Under the pieces are notes generated by a model that was not told the DNA's origin, did not search any database, and was given only the letters and a program-made list of their open reading frames with translations. From Monosporascus cannonballus (Eukaryota > Ascomycota > Sordariomycetes > Xylariales), in contig QJNS01000073.1 of the NCBI GenBank assembly GCA_004154925.1, positions 186,001 through 250,000 of the forward strand: DNA of 64,000 nucleotides, in the 5' to 3' direction. How positions within the stretch are numbered: position 1 is the first letter of the stretch; each line of letters begins with the position of its first letter. This document shows, piece after piece, positions 13,583 through 25,722 of the stretch. A program made the translations under genes and the position numbers.

Positions 13583-14428
13583 TGAGTTATTCGCAATTCC
13601 CTAGATATGGACTCTACCTCTGCATAACTCCCACGAGAACGTCGAACGTTTGTGTAGAACGCGCTATGTATCTTGAATCCCATACAGAGCCCTGGTATGA
13701 TTGTACTTGGCCACCTCGCAGACCCCTGTACAGGAGCTGGGGATTGGCAACGGGGGTCACTGGTAGTGGCTTGAAAATTAACAGGGTCGATGTTCCACTA
13801 ATTGTCAGCCCTCCCACACGCTTGACGTATGTGGACCTGAGAGCTGACGATTAACCAATGCACGGAGTTTTAATGATATCGACCGCCCTATCTACCAGAA
13901 CCTTACCTAACCCCCGACAAGCAGACTAGCAGGCATTTGAACAAATCAGCGGTAAGCGCTCTTCAGTGGGCATACGGGACCTGCCTTAAGATTACCTCAA
14001 GAATAACCTACTTTTCGCCGGCTCGTAGAACTGAGTCACCATATTATTTGCTCAAAGTCCTATGCTTATTCCAGTACGTGGCGAATCTCAATGCGTCTTC
14101 AAGTAGCTTCCCAAACCCGTACTCTAGCCAATTAGTACTACGAAACTATTATCACCGCTACGACAGAACTCACAGTAATCACCGGGACGGCCGCAATGGG
14201 ATGATTCACGAGAGGTATTTAAGAAAGAAATTTGAAAATTTGTTGAAAATTTGTTCTAGAATTGATCCATCCGAGCCTAAGTCTCGTGTAATCTAACAAT
14301 AAGCGAGACTCCCCTGCAATGCCATTCCCCAAGCCACATGGCAATTCTCGCTTCTTTATCCAATCTACCCTACTCGAATGTTAAGTCTGTCCAGTTGAGA
14401 TGAGGGAGTCGAGATGCGACACTGCATT
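13583..14428. other. Intergenic between Myb1 and FAD oxidase
   Basis: About 850 bases that should hold the promoter of Myb1 (minus strand) and the 3' end of the oxidase transcript. No additional gene is supported. Open frames here are short and lack motifs. Confidence 0.5.
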
Positions 14429-16173
14429 CTAAGTCACGGGATGATAGGAGTCGAAGTAACCTCGGGGGTCATATCGCTGCTTGAGCCTCCGGAGGCGCTC
14501 GAGCCGCCAGGGTTCGTAGCCGTAGATAGCCTCCCGGGCCTCGTCGCCATGGGCATAGTTCACGTAAACCGCCGGACGGTCATATCCGGAATGCTCAGGT
14601 TCAAATAGCTGGTCCCGCCACTCACGCGCCCACGCGTCGCCTGCCTCCGCCACGCTCGGATCGGTGTAGATGGCCTGGATCAGAATGAGCACGTTAGCGG
14701 ACTCACGGTTTCCGACCGATGTATCCTCCGGGCGCTGTGCCAGCACACCCTGCTGCCCAAAGACCTCATAAAACACTAGCGACAAGACGGCGAGGGGGTT
14801 CTCCTCGACGAACGCCACATAAGCGTCGAATAGTTGCCGCGTGTGTGGGATATCGAATTGAGCAGTACTCGACGAGTAGACGTTCTTGGCCGAGCCGTCA
14901 ATGCAGGCCAGATCGATGAGGCCGTTAGCTACTACGTGCGGAAGCTCGTCCCATGCAATCAATGTCTCGTTAATGGAAACACGGGTGATGGGATAGTCTG
15001 TAGAATTCGGTGCGCTTGTAGCAAATCGGGCGGCGTACTTCTCCCCTATCTCACGCGGTCCAGCGTAGACCACATTGAGTGTGAGGAAAGGCTGGTACCA
15101 GTGTTAGCAACGCACCTCGCAACTGCGCGGCCATCTAGCCCTCGTGCCATGACTTACAGTGAATGTTTGAGGGTTCGTATAGAAGAACATCTCGATAGCC
15201 AGAGCCGGATCTTGGTCTGGGATGATATCGTTTACCGTCGCGAGGATACCCTCCAGAGAGCCGGTAGTAAATTCCATGGCAGCATTGTAGTGCATTCCAT
15301 CGTTTTCCTGAGGCCAGGTGTTGAAGGTCAACTCTGTGACGATACCAAAATTGTGGCCAGCGCCGCGCAGCCCCCAGAAGAGATCGGCATTCTCGGTTGC
15401 GGAGGCTTCGACGACCGAACCGTCCCAAAGGACAATGCGTGCCTTGGTGACCGCGTCCGCTGACAGGCCGTGTTTGCCTTGAAGTCGGCCGTGACCGCCG
15501 CCAAGAACGGCGCCTGTAACGCCGACGCATGGGCAATTGCCCAGAGCTGCCATAGTTCCAAGACTGTCAGCTTACGTCTACCACGTGAGGGAACATGCGA
15601 AAACGTACTTAACTCCCTGCCAGCCTCGTGCACTACGGAGTAGATATCGCCGAACTCAGCTCCACCACCAACCTTTAGGGTACCATCTGGGTTCATGAGG
15701 GCATAGTTGAAGTTTTCCAAATTTATTGCAACGGCGCCATGGAGCTCGCCCAATTGGATCGAAGTTCCATGCCCACCGCCTATAGCCAGGAACGATATGT
15801 TATGGCTCGTCATGTACTCCAGCTACAGTATTTATTAGGAAATCACCCGATATGCTCTTCTTGTGAGCGTCAGACGCTTTGGTGTACGTACCCCTATTCT
15901 AAGATCTGCTTCTTCAGCTGGGATGAAGACCATGTTGAAGGTCGGCGCGCTCCAGGTCGACCAGCGAATTGTCTGATTGGCCCATTCTGAACATTCGGGC
16001 GTGCAGACTATCGCATCAGGGGAGAGCTCTGAAGTCAGATTGGGAAGACTGCGCCGCTGCAAGGTCCGCACAAGCGTAGCACCACTACTAGTACGCCAAG
16101 TAGGCACTGCCGCGACTGTCGAAGAAAGGACAGCTAGACTAGCTAGTGCGTGAAAGACGGTATTTGACAACAT
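14429..16173 (-). CDS. Secreted FAD-linked oxidoreductase, berberine-bridge-enzyme type
   Basis: Predicted 515-residue flavoprotein of the FAD-binding type 4 / BBE family, which oxidises small molecules, sugars or alkaloid-like metabolites using oxygen. Exons (minus) are 16173-15892, 15822-15609, 15546-15158 and 15091-14429; all junctions are GT-AG and keep frame. Residues 1-22 form a typical signal peptide, so the enzyme is probably secreted. The flavin domain follows with AIGGGHG (His112), the position of the covalent flavin histidine, and GNCPCVGVTG with LGGGHG (Cys170), matching the cysteinyl attachment site of bicovalent BBE flavins. The C-terminal BBE motif YVNYAHGDE is near residue 480. 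Length is normal and no lesion is visible. Flanked by two Myb regulators, it is probably the enzymatic core of a small metabolic locus; the substrate cannot be told. Confidence 0.9.
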
Positions 16174-16275
16174 GGCGGTCGGGAACTTAGCCCATAAGCT
16201 TCTCCCCTTACGAAATTGCTGTTAACTCTGGGGGGTTTCGATAATCCGCCTTAGAGTAGTTTCATCCGCCGGCCC

Positions 16276-16283
16276 CTTTTATA
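16276..16283 (-). promoter_or_regulatory. TATA box of FAD oxidase
   Basis: TATAAAAG on the minus strand, about 103 bases upstream of the oxidase start codon at 16173 and followed by a GC-rich stretch. Spacing fits a fungal core promoter with a short leader. Confidence 0.5.
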
Positions 16284-19200
16284 GAGTCAACATGGCCGGT
16301 CCCCTCCCTGGCTAGTCCTCCGTTTTACCCCATCATGCACTTTTAAGTCCGAGTATACAGTAAGCTTAGTCTTAGCAACGCCACACCGTCTTTGTGGACG
16401 GGGGAGACGTGAGGATATGGAGCTTAAGCCTTGATCAACTGGGCTCCGAGAAGTACATGGTATGGCACCAAAATACAGGTCACAGGGGTAGTTTCAGTTA
16501 GCTACCTGCATTAGCCCACTATATCCCATAAGGGGTTGGCATGGAGATATATATAAAAAATTGTATAGTATGTGACCCCGTAGATACCGCTCAGACAGGA
16601 AACTGGCAACATACGATGGAGGTAAGCACTGGCAGAAGCGTCGGCAATGTCTAAGCTCATACAAATGTGAATGTTATTTTACTAGACGTAAAGCGGTCCC
16701 CGGTGCAGGTAACTAACTAAATATACCCCTGTGACGTGTACTGCATATAGCCAAGGCTTACAAGGCACCAAAGCTTCCCGAGTTCGGCTAAGCAATGGCT
16801 GAGTTTCGAGTTGCCCGATTAGGATATAGTCAGCACTACCAGGGATCCAGCTGTGCATACACCTGAGATAACTCCGTCGGAGACGGCCCCCTGGGCAAAG
16901 CGGCCGGTGATTTGCCAGAATAATTGCAACACGTAAGTCCGCACTCTAACTCCGTTATTAACTTACTAAAGTATTATCATTCTTAGCCGTAGGTGCCTGG
17001 AGGTAGTATGAGCCTCTCGGCAGTTTTAATTATATTCGTCTTCTCGACGATTCGGACCTAGAAATCAGCCTATTGTAGATGGGTATCTGCAAGAGGTTCA
17101 GAGGGCTTGGCAGGCACAATGTCTCTCGTGAATGATTTATATTTCTCCTTAACCCCATTTCTCGGCCATCGAACTAATCGAGAGTTCGACCCCGGCTTTA
17201 CAGACGATTTCACTCATTCCGTCAAGACCGCCACGATACGTTCAGATATCGGGGAGAGCCAAACCCCAAGTAAAATGCGCTAACATACGTAAAACAAAGT
17301 TCCCCGTCGTTTAACCTAGAGCTCTCTTAAATTGTTCATGCCCAGGAGTGGTTGTGGAGACGTCTCCCAGAAAAGGCTCTCGTCATCCTGGTTCGGATTT
17401 ACTGAGCTCACAGCGCGAAGCGCGAAGCGCGAGAAACCTTTCATTGGTTATGTTGGAATATCAAGCTGACCTCACGTCATCGCGACAGTCTCGGAATTAG
17501 GTGTTTAGTTCCGGGAAAAGTGGACCAACCCCTATTCGAGGTATTGAATATATTCACCCATGGAATGATAATGGAATGATAAGCTTAATAATACGATTAT
17601 TCGCATATATACATATATATAGAGCCCTGTTTCCCCCCAGCTGTTGTTGGGGAGATATAGCTTGAATATAGACAATTCTATCTTCTTCGACACACCTTGA
17701 GAATTCCGTGATTCTTTACCTGAGCCTACCCTATACATTCCCCTATATAAGTCCTTGCAGGGTAGCCTCACCTTCTGTCCAACTTCTTAGAGACAGATAT
17801 TCGCTCCCGTGTTGCCTGTTCCGGGAAGCCATCGGTCTAATGTGAAGAACCGTATTACCGTGAAGCAGAGCCTTTACGCACCCTCGATGTGTGCGACATC
17901 CCAGTCTCGACGTGATACAGAGACCTGGAAGCACAGCATTGGTACCAACTTACACGATACGGCTCTCTACATGCGGCTCCGCTTGCTATAGCCTTGTGTT
18001 GATTTGGTTAATGTCAGAGAAAAGGGTGCACAGCATGAAGGGCAGGAAGAATCAGTTTCGCAGGTGGGTAGCCGTATATTAGACCAGTAACGCCTGCTTC
18101 CCCCCATATTTATGGGAGGAAGCAGCCCTATATATCCACCTACAACCCCTGTATAGCCCCTATATAGCCCCTTTCTAGAAGATTCCACTTTGACACGTGA
18201 CAGTTAAGGAGATTAAGTAATCAACGTGTCACGTATAACCGCTGTATTCGGGTCTTGATTCTCACAAGGAAACGAACCAGCCTAGGTGGCTCTGAAACAT
18301 TCAATTACGTCGTGCCAGGCTCTTTGTTAGCCGCATTGATATATCATGGATACAATCTAGTAATAGAGGAGCATGGGCGTTTGCGCATTTTACAGCTTAA
18401 TGAAGCCAGTTCGCTGAGACGTAAGTGTGCCCGGCCCTAGTCCTCTTAGACAACTATTACGGGGCTGGCATAAGTGCTTCGAGTATGCCAGTTTTAAAAT
18501 GGGGACCTTTTCAATTCGAGAATGGATGTGTCGGCTTCCAGCTTAGATTATCATTTGCTTATAGACAGCACAGCCACGAACCTAGGGTACTATGACAAGC
18601 AATAAGACGATGCAGTCCGCGATTCGCCTCTCAGCACTGAGGGTAGTGGGAATACTGGATACTGGGAAAAGCCGCGAAAGGCCTCTGGGATAGGGTTACA
18701 GATTTGGTTGAGTTAGCCTCTGATTTACCACTTTATGCAAGGTACGTTTGGGTTCAAGCCATATTTTCCAGGCTGAGCCAAATACACAGAAAATCATTAC
18801 ACGATATAATTTGCACGATAGATACGCTTTACCCCTTTATATCCCAAATCGCCGTCTTGAGCCAGTTAATAATTCGTTCTTGTATCGCTAGTGGTTAGTC
18901 CTGCTTGCGCGACCGGGTACATGATCACATGCATCCGGAGGAAAGCTGACTGGTTCAGTTTATCCAATATTCATGATTACTGCGCGTATATGCGTCCATT
19001 GGACATTGGATTGCAATGATCTTGTCAGCTGACGTTTTACACAATTACTCGGAAAAGATCCGAGTTTCTCTTGGCCTGATAGGACTCGCCTGATCATAGA
19101 CGCAAGGCTCGGTCGTCTTAGTAAGCTAAGATAGCCAAGTAAGGCCCGGCCGACCCAATCCCGCCATGTTTGCTGATCTTGCTTCACTCTAACCTTTGCT

Positions 19201-19457
19201 TAACCGACCAACGACTAATGCGACTGCAAGGCTGGTTGTACTGCATAAGGCTGCAGGATTGCATGCGATAATACCTCGTGGGTTGACGTACATGGCACCG
19301 TCCGGGAATAATCAACAAAGTAGAGCAATGATTCCAGCACTCATATCTATTTTTGCGCCGAGCCACTCAACCCCAACTGTCTCCGCTTCCCTCTAGTTGC
19401 TTCTAGGCCCTTTCCCCAGATTTCCCCCTTTTTTAGGTTGCTTAGCCCGCCCTAACG
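16284..19457. other. Long intergenic region between oxidase and Myb2
   Basis: About 3.2 kb between the divergent oxidase and Myb2 genes. No open frame with a recognisable domain was found. It contains a small tandem of GCGCGAA-like units near 17412-17434, C-rich/TATA-rich stretches (CCCCTATATA type) near 17735-17760 and 18140-18175, and a short inverted repeat at 18191-18231. These could be remnants of a small transposon, or shared control DNA for the two divergent genes. Confidence 0.45.
18191..18231. repeat. Short inverted repeat TGACACGT...ACGTGTCA
   Basis: Two perfect 8-base arms, TGACACGT and ACGTGTCA, separated by 25 bases. The left arm overlaps a CACGTG hexamer, the core bound by bHLH factors. 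It could be a paired binding site, a hairpin, or abutting ends of a small inverted-repeat element. Confidence 0.4.
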
Positions 19458-20950
19458 ATGAAGCACAAACGAAGATGGACATCTCACGAAGACAGGATTC
19501 TCCGCGAAGGATATGCTGCTCAGGCTGCGTGTAAGAAGCCACTATATTACTTTGAATTGACATGATGTTTGGTTTCAACGTTGCTAATTGTGTTATGCTT
19601 CCGGACAGACCCCACAGGAAAAGGCCAGACAGTGAACTGGAAAGAGATCGCAAACAAGCTTCCCGGGCGGAGCAACAAAGATTGCCGGAAGAGATACTTG
19701 AACGAGATGGCCGGCACCCTTAAAAAGGTAAGCTGGGCTTCGCTTCGCTCCTTAAGAGCCCCACTGATTTGAACAATGTTAGGGGCCTTGGTCCAAGGAG
19801 GAAGACGCTCTCCTAATCAAACTGGTAGAAAAGCATAGCCCGTCATGGGTAGCGATCTCTCAAGCAATGGGAACGCGCAACGCAGACCGTGAGTGTCACT
19901 ATTTCGAGGCGCAGAAGTCGAGCAGGACCCTGCTAATATGACAAAATTTGAATAGAGTGTGCAAAGCGGTGGCAACACTCACTGAATCCGGAACTGGACC
20001 GGCATCCATGGCAAGAATCTGAGGTATGGAAGCCATTCTGCCCTTGACGGACAGTGGTCAAGTTTCTAATGGATAATTATGCAGAATCAACTTCTACTTA
20101 GAGCACTAGCGACGCACGGTACGAGCTGGAAGGATATTCAGAAGAGACATTTTCCGGCACGGTCGACAAATAATATCAAGAACCAGTAAGCTCAGTAGCA
20201 ATGTCACCGAGCCGCAGGGAATAACTAAACGACAATAGGTACACTGTCCTAATGCGTCGCGACACCAAAATGACACCAGATCCAGATTCGGCACCATGCT
20301 GTCCTGACAAGTGCCTACCCGAAACACCGTATAGCCTCAACGATGATCTACCCACGCCCATTTCCATGGACCTCTGTGAAACGATGTATGACGCCGAGCA
20401 GTTTAATGAAGATGGATTTCTCAAAAGCCTCTCAGTAGGGACGCCAGGAACGGATATGAACGAGTTTTTCGAGAGTGTCTTTGACGACTCGGCCCCGAGC
20501 TTAGAGCTCCTCACGCCGATTGAGAATGACAACACAGAGCACTCATTATTCTCATCAATATGCGATGGTGATAAAGACCAGACGGCTGCACAACCCACTT
20601 CACAGCAAATTGAGTCGCAGGGCCTAAGTGACCAAGATATCTTTCTAACCGAGCCGTTCTTTGGTCTTCCGGACGGTCTCAACAACGACAACTTCCGTGA
20701 CTTTACTAACACCATTCAACCCCCTTTCAAACTTCCTCAGAATCAGCTACCTGGGTTGGAGATGGGAAAAGGATGTAATTCTCAATCATCCTCGCCAAGC
20801 CTCTGGGGCGACTGTGAGCTTCAGGTCTCACGCGCAGAGGAAGCCTCGCGCATGACCATCGTGATCGATGAGGCCAGGCCTGAGACCCTGACTGAGATCA
20901 TGAAGGTTCTGATGGAGTCAAGGGCTCGTGTTGAGTTCCGCCGTGGATGA
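19458..20950 (+). CDS. Myb-like DNA-binding transcription regulator (Myb2)
   Basis: Predicted 392-residue nuclear regulator encoded in six exons: 19458-19530, 19609-19727, 19783-19888, 19956-20023, 20085-20185 and 20239-20950. Every intron is GT-AG and all phases agree (1179 bases in total). Three Myb-like repeats occupy the first 160 residues: MKHKRRWTSHEDRI, then LPGRSNKDCRKRY, GPWSKEEDALL with MGTRNADQCAKRW, and a third with NIKNQYTVL. The first repeat has an enlarged loop, as in Myb1. After an acidic, Ser/Pro-rich middle region (possible activation domain), the last 40 residues resemble the end of Myb1. It is divergent from the FAD oxidase and has five introns against two in Myb1, so the pair are probably old paralogues. 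Regulation of the nearby oxidase is inference. Confidence 0.87.
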
Positions 20951-22020
20951 CGGATGGGATAAGCCACAGTGCTTACTCCGAAGATGCTTACATCATGGGA
21001 CAATTCGTTTCGTGATTGGCACTCGCGCGAAATAATCATCATCCCACATGATTCTGGCATTTCGCTCTGGCGGCCGAGAACATAGCTGCCGAACAGTGCT
21101 GAGCTCCTGGTACAATGAAGGCACTCCCAGGAAAGCTGGAACCTGCACCATTCTGCCTTATGGACCAAGTAGTCCGTGGTCTGACTGGCCTACACGATGT
21201 GACGGCGATACGTCATCCGAGAAATACTTGCTGATAACGAGAGGCAAAATGGAGAAGGTGTAGAAAGTCCTATTTTCCCTGGACAATAGAGAGGGTAGAC
21301 GGGTAAAACTCTCTGAATAAATGCATCAAGAATTATAAGAGCATAAAGCATAGAGCTTAACATGCATCTTGTCATTAGCCTATGTCATATATTGCCCTTC
21401 TGGAATTAGATGCATAATAGCCCGAGAAATTCAGCAGATTTGGCTACTGGGGAATTACGGACATTAGGTGTATTGATTGTCTGGATGGCTAGTTTCGTCT
21501 GGTAGCGTTGCTTCACATGTCCAACTTCAACGTCGGACTCCAGGATGCTTACGTTAAGCTGCAGTTGAGTTTCTTGTTATATTTTCAGAAAACAAAGGAG
21601 GGTTGGTGTCATTTGATTGGAGGTCTGCAATGACTAGGTCAGGTTTTCTCTATTCCATGGCGTTACTTATGGGTAATGGCCGTAGTGCAACACAACATCG
21701 GGATAATCTAGATTGTAAATTACCCATCATGCATGAATCGGTCTTAGGTCCTGATTTGGGCAACGGAATTAGGTAATATGGTCGTATGCGTCAACTACCC
21801 CTGATCAATTCAAAAGTGCTGCCTTTGCGACTCAGGATGAAGATTGCTTGATGTTGAACGTCGGGAAAGCGCCTCGGACTAGCAAAGTGGCGATAATTGC
21901 TATTCCGGCTGAAAAAGTTTGTAGGCTTCAACTCCGGAGAAAGTCGAACTGGTACTTGAACGGCACACCCCTTGAGGGTCCAAACGATGTTCCCCCTGGT
22001 ACTTTCCCTGTTTCAAAGGG
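20951..22020 (+). other. Gene-poor stretch with a possible carboxylesterase scrap
   Basis: No complete gene is supported. At 21830-21862 the plus strand reads TQDEDCLMLNV, which resembles the SEDCLxLNVW signature of type-B carboxylesterases, preceded by about 20 further plausible in-frame residues. The following sequence (to about 22087) reads as protein but no longer resembles an esterase and has no catalytic serine motif. If genuine, it is a fragment of a lost gene; it could also be the decayed N-terminal part of the downstream broken gene. Confidence 0.3.
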
Positions 22021-22776
22021 ATGGGCGCCATCCGACTTGTCTACCTACAAGCACTCATTCGAGAACTTATGGAGAGCCCGTTTCTGACTAACTCACCCCA
22101 CGCTCCCGCCGCTAGTCGCAATGAGAGGATTGAAGCAATGGCGCGCTTCTTCGAGACACCTGCCGATTGGCATTTACGCATGTTTGCCAGTGGGAACTGG
22201 CGGGAGTTCTACGAACAGCTTCAGCCGTTGATCAAAGAGAGAATCCAAGTCGCCAGGTGCTCCGCTCAGCTGAACGGCCTGCTAAGGGAACTCCGCCAGT
22301 TCGTCGAGGAGAAGGTGAGGCGATATGGACAGGGCAATATCACATTCCGTCAGTCTACTCATTTGGCAGTTCCTGGCTACATGAGCCATGACCAATACGT
22401 TCTCTATCTCGTGCTGCAGTACTTCACGACCATCCTGAACGATGATATCGATAAGGAAAAGATGGATGAGGTTCTCCCCAAGGTACTAAAAGGTGAAGTA
22501 GATATCCACAAATGTCAATATCTCGCTGACCCAGCGATGCTGCCAAATCCTGGATCTCTTCATCTTGAACCGTATATTCAACGGCAAGTATTGGGGGATC
22601 ACGAAGACGGAATCACAGGACTCGGGCAACTCATTACCATGATGAGAATGCGTAGGCTGCCCCATCTTGACGCCATACTCGAAGCACAGCTAGCTGTGCT
22701 GGCGCAGGGATACCTTGTAAAGGCGATGAGTTGCCTCAGTTCGGCGGTGGACCACATCAACTCTCCTTACAACAGT
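22021..22776 (+). pseudogene. CHAT-domain protein gene, left (N-terminal) part, split by transposon
   Basis: An open frame of about 252 codons, mostly helical, charged and without a domain I recognise (residues such as FFETPADWHLRMFASGNW near the start). It ends in AAC AGT followed directly by TAG, and that TAG is the first base triplet of the inserted 30-kb element rather than a native stop. Deleting the insertion and one 8-base duplication joins this frame exactly to the frame at 52935. The true start is uncertain: an upstream frame (to 22087) overlaps and may connect by an intron or a frameshift. The right part of the gene carries the CHAT domain, so this would be its N-terminal region; its function is unknown. 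Confidence 0.7.
22769..22776. repeat. Left target-site duplication ACAACAGT
   Basis: Eight bases identical to 52927-52934, directly abutting the inverted termini of the 30-kb insertion. Eight-base duplications are the hallmark of hAT transposons. Confidence 0.85.
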
Positions 22777-22885
22777 TAGGGTGAGGGAATGGGTACCCGT
22801 GGGTGACCCACGAATACCCACGCTAAATTTGGGTGACCCGTGGGAACCCACGCAAAAAAAATACCCACGGGTCACCCATGAGTGA
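22777..22885 (+). repeat. Left terminus and subterminal repeats of hAT-like element
   Basis: Within about 100 bases of the end there are four copies of ACCCACG and several inverted CGTGGG copies. Subterminal short repeats on both strands are known transposase-binding features of hAT elements. This stretch is much less AT-rich than what follows. Confidence 0.7.
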
Positions 22886-25511
22886 AGAAATAATCTGAAA
22901 TAATCGTATGCAAATAACAAGCCAAAATTTTTAGATATACGGTGAAATAATAAGAAATAATTACATATAGTTAGTAACAGAAACTTATTAATAATATAAA
23001 ACTTTTGGGTATCATAAGTAAACCAACGTTATATCCTGCCTGTACCAAACATATTTAAACCGTATTCTTAACCAAACTATTAAGCCAAACCTCGAATACC
23101 GTTATTCTGTCGATTTCCTTTTTTCTGGTTACCACGAATCTATTTTTTAGCCGGTTTAATACTTGGTTTTCGAAAACCAGCTTTTGATAACTATGTCCAA
23201 AAACCTTTTAACGCATTACAATTACAGCAAATTTATTTAACGAAATCTATATTTTTTTATAATGTAATTACTTTTCCGTAAATAATATATAAATTATTTA
23301 TTATAAAAAATTAAATTATTTGATTATTATTTTAAAAGATATTTATCTTCGAAAGATTTAACAAATATTAATTTAATTATTTTTTGCAGAACGCTTATAA
23401 CGTTTTTTTAAAATCGCAAATTAATTTTGAATATTTATATAATTTTGCAAATTATTTACTAAAAAGTATTTTAAATATTGATAACAATAAGTTAAGTTAA
23501 TAACGCTAAATTTCGAGTAATATATACGTTACGCAAAATTTATTTTAAACTTCTAAAATAATTATAAAATAATTTTACTTAATTAAGAAAAACGGTATAT
23601 CGTAAATTTGGTACGATAAAAAATTGCCGGCTTTTTCCGAGTAATTGCAATTTACTTTTTTTAAGTAAAGCCCTTTTAAAAGGGGCCCGATAAAAAATAG
23701 GTAATTCGTCAATAATTTTGCCGCCCATATTAAAAAAGTCGTTAATATTAATCAGATTACTTTTAAAACGCGTAATTTTATAATAAAAAAATTATTTTAA
23801 GATTATTTTGTGAAACTCTTAATATAATTAAGCATATAGTTATAAATAATTCATAAAATTAATTAATTAAAGTTAAATAATGAATAATTTAAAATAGGAA
23901 AAAGTTTATAAGTAAAACGTTATTACGTTAAAATGATTAAATAAAAAAGCTAATATAGAAAAAGTGGATATTATCGATATGAATTTTGTAACCATAATAA
24001 TAATTTGGATATTTAATTTAAATTATTTTATAATTATTTCGTTTTTTATAGGTATTACCGAATAAAAAGTAAATTAAATTTCTAAACGCATAAATATATA
24101 TTTGTCTTGCCCTATAAAGTTGTAAATATAAAAATTTCGTAACCTGCCGCCCAGACTTAATAATAACAAACTTTATTTATTAAGATTAAGATAATAAGTT
24201 ATCCGAATTACTATATACGAATAACTGCGATTTAATAAGGTCCGAACGTTAAATTCTTTTTTCAAATTTATTTTTACACACCTTTATAATACCTTTATTT
24301 ATTATTTTCTTTTTTTAAACAATAATAATATTTTCCGGATTGATAAATATTTCCTTGCTTATATATTAAACTTTGCTTACGGTAATAATTTAGCCAGCAT
24401 TGGAGAATTCTTTTGTACTTCTTTTTTTTCGTTATTTCCGCCGGATACGTTCAACTTATTTAGTGCTCCCTTAGGATTATCGGATATTAGATCCGTAACT
24501 GGTAATTGGCTTAATATATTGATAAATAATGTTTCGAATACTTTAAAAAGCTTTTTTTTACATTTTTCGTATTTTTCGCGCGCATTTTTTATGTCGTCCT
24601 TATTGTATGCAACATTATTTTCAAGCATTAATAATTAAAATCGGATATATAGCGATATTATAAAAAAGTACTTAAATTATCTTGGCTTTATAAAAAACGG
24701 TTAAAAATGAATTTTAAAGGTACGAAATTTTAAATTCGTTTTATTAATACGGAAAAACATTAAATATAAAAAATATCGCATATAAAATACGCGAATCCGA
24801 ATAAAAAATTATTGATTCTTTATTATAATTCCAAAACATTTTAATTAATACTTATACTTATATAAAATAATTAAAAAATACTTTATATAACGGAATAAAA
24901 AATTTTACCCTCGTAATAAAAATATTTATTAATATTATTTTCCTAAAGTTTGTTAATACGGCGTAAACTTAAATCCGCTTTTTTAGAATTCGAATTTAAT
25001 AAAATTATTTCGGTAAAGTTAAACCGATTCGCCGTTTAAAACCGTACGTTAAATCTTAATATGTTTTCTTTATTATAATCCTTTTAATACTATTTGTACG
25101 TTTGCTTTAAATATAATATAGTTTTTTTATAAATGTTTTTATTTAAAAAATGTAAATTAAAATATTATTATTAATTATTAAAATAATCGCAAAACGGAAT
25201 AATCGTACGTTAAAATAAGAGATAAAATAATATCAATAAATAAATTAATTCGCAATTATATTTAAAAAGCTTACCGATATATTTGTAGATTTTGCCAACC
25301 GCAAATATCGTACTTTTTTATAAAAGCCGTAATTATATAAACGGTCGATTTATATTATTTGCAGGCGAAAGTTTTATTTAATTTGTTATTTTTTTCTTTT
25401 TTAAATAACTTATTAGGGTAAAGATTAAAATACTTTGTTTTAGTATAATACAAATATTTTTGAAAATATTTAACTATATTTTTATAAGTAATAATTGTAT
25501 AATTAAAATAA
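22886..25511. repeat. AT-rich interior of the hAT-like insertion, left side
   Basis: About 2.6 kb of RIP-like AT-rich DNA between the hAT terminus and element C. The only open frame of note is an 83-codon one at 24377-24628 (minus), Lys/Asn-rich with a possible helical N-terminal half and no recognisable domain. It may be a scrap of a transposon protein or chance. Nothing else is identifiable. Confidence 0.5.
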
Positions 25512-25516
25512 TTTTC
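25512..25516. repeat. Left target duplication of element C (TTTTC)
   Basis: TTTTC here and at 39585-39589 flank the 206-base LTRs of element C, the 5-base duplication expected for a Gypsy integration. Confidence 0.6.
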
Positions 25517-25722
25517 TATAAGATAATGGATAGCTGTGAGCTGGGTGAAGTGATCTCCGACCAGTCGTAAAGCAGATTCCAAAAAATAAGTGTATCAGGT
25601 TATTTTTATCTGGCGTTTCCTATTAGCTGCCAGATGGTGGATTTATATTAATAAGTAGGCCGGTGGCTGATCGGTGGCTGGTCGGTTACCAACCTTATTT
25701 TTATATGGGTTATATTTTTATA
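25517..25722 (-). repeat. LTR of element C (left, 3' LTR by sense)
   Basis: 206 bases aligning end to end with 39379-39584; nearly all differences are C/T or G/A. The ends fit an ancestral TGT...ACA. A central part, about 25540-25690, is much less AT-rich than its surroundings and looks spared from mutation. Confidence 0.75.

Noticed and set aside
24377..24628. 83-codon minus-strand frame MLENNVAYNKDDIK...
   Set aside because: Lys/Asn-rich in AT-rich transposon DNA, with no recognisable domain or promoter; mentioned in the hAT interior entry but not called as a gene.
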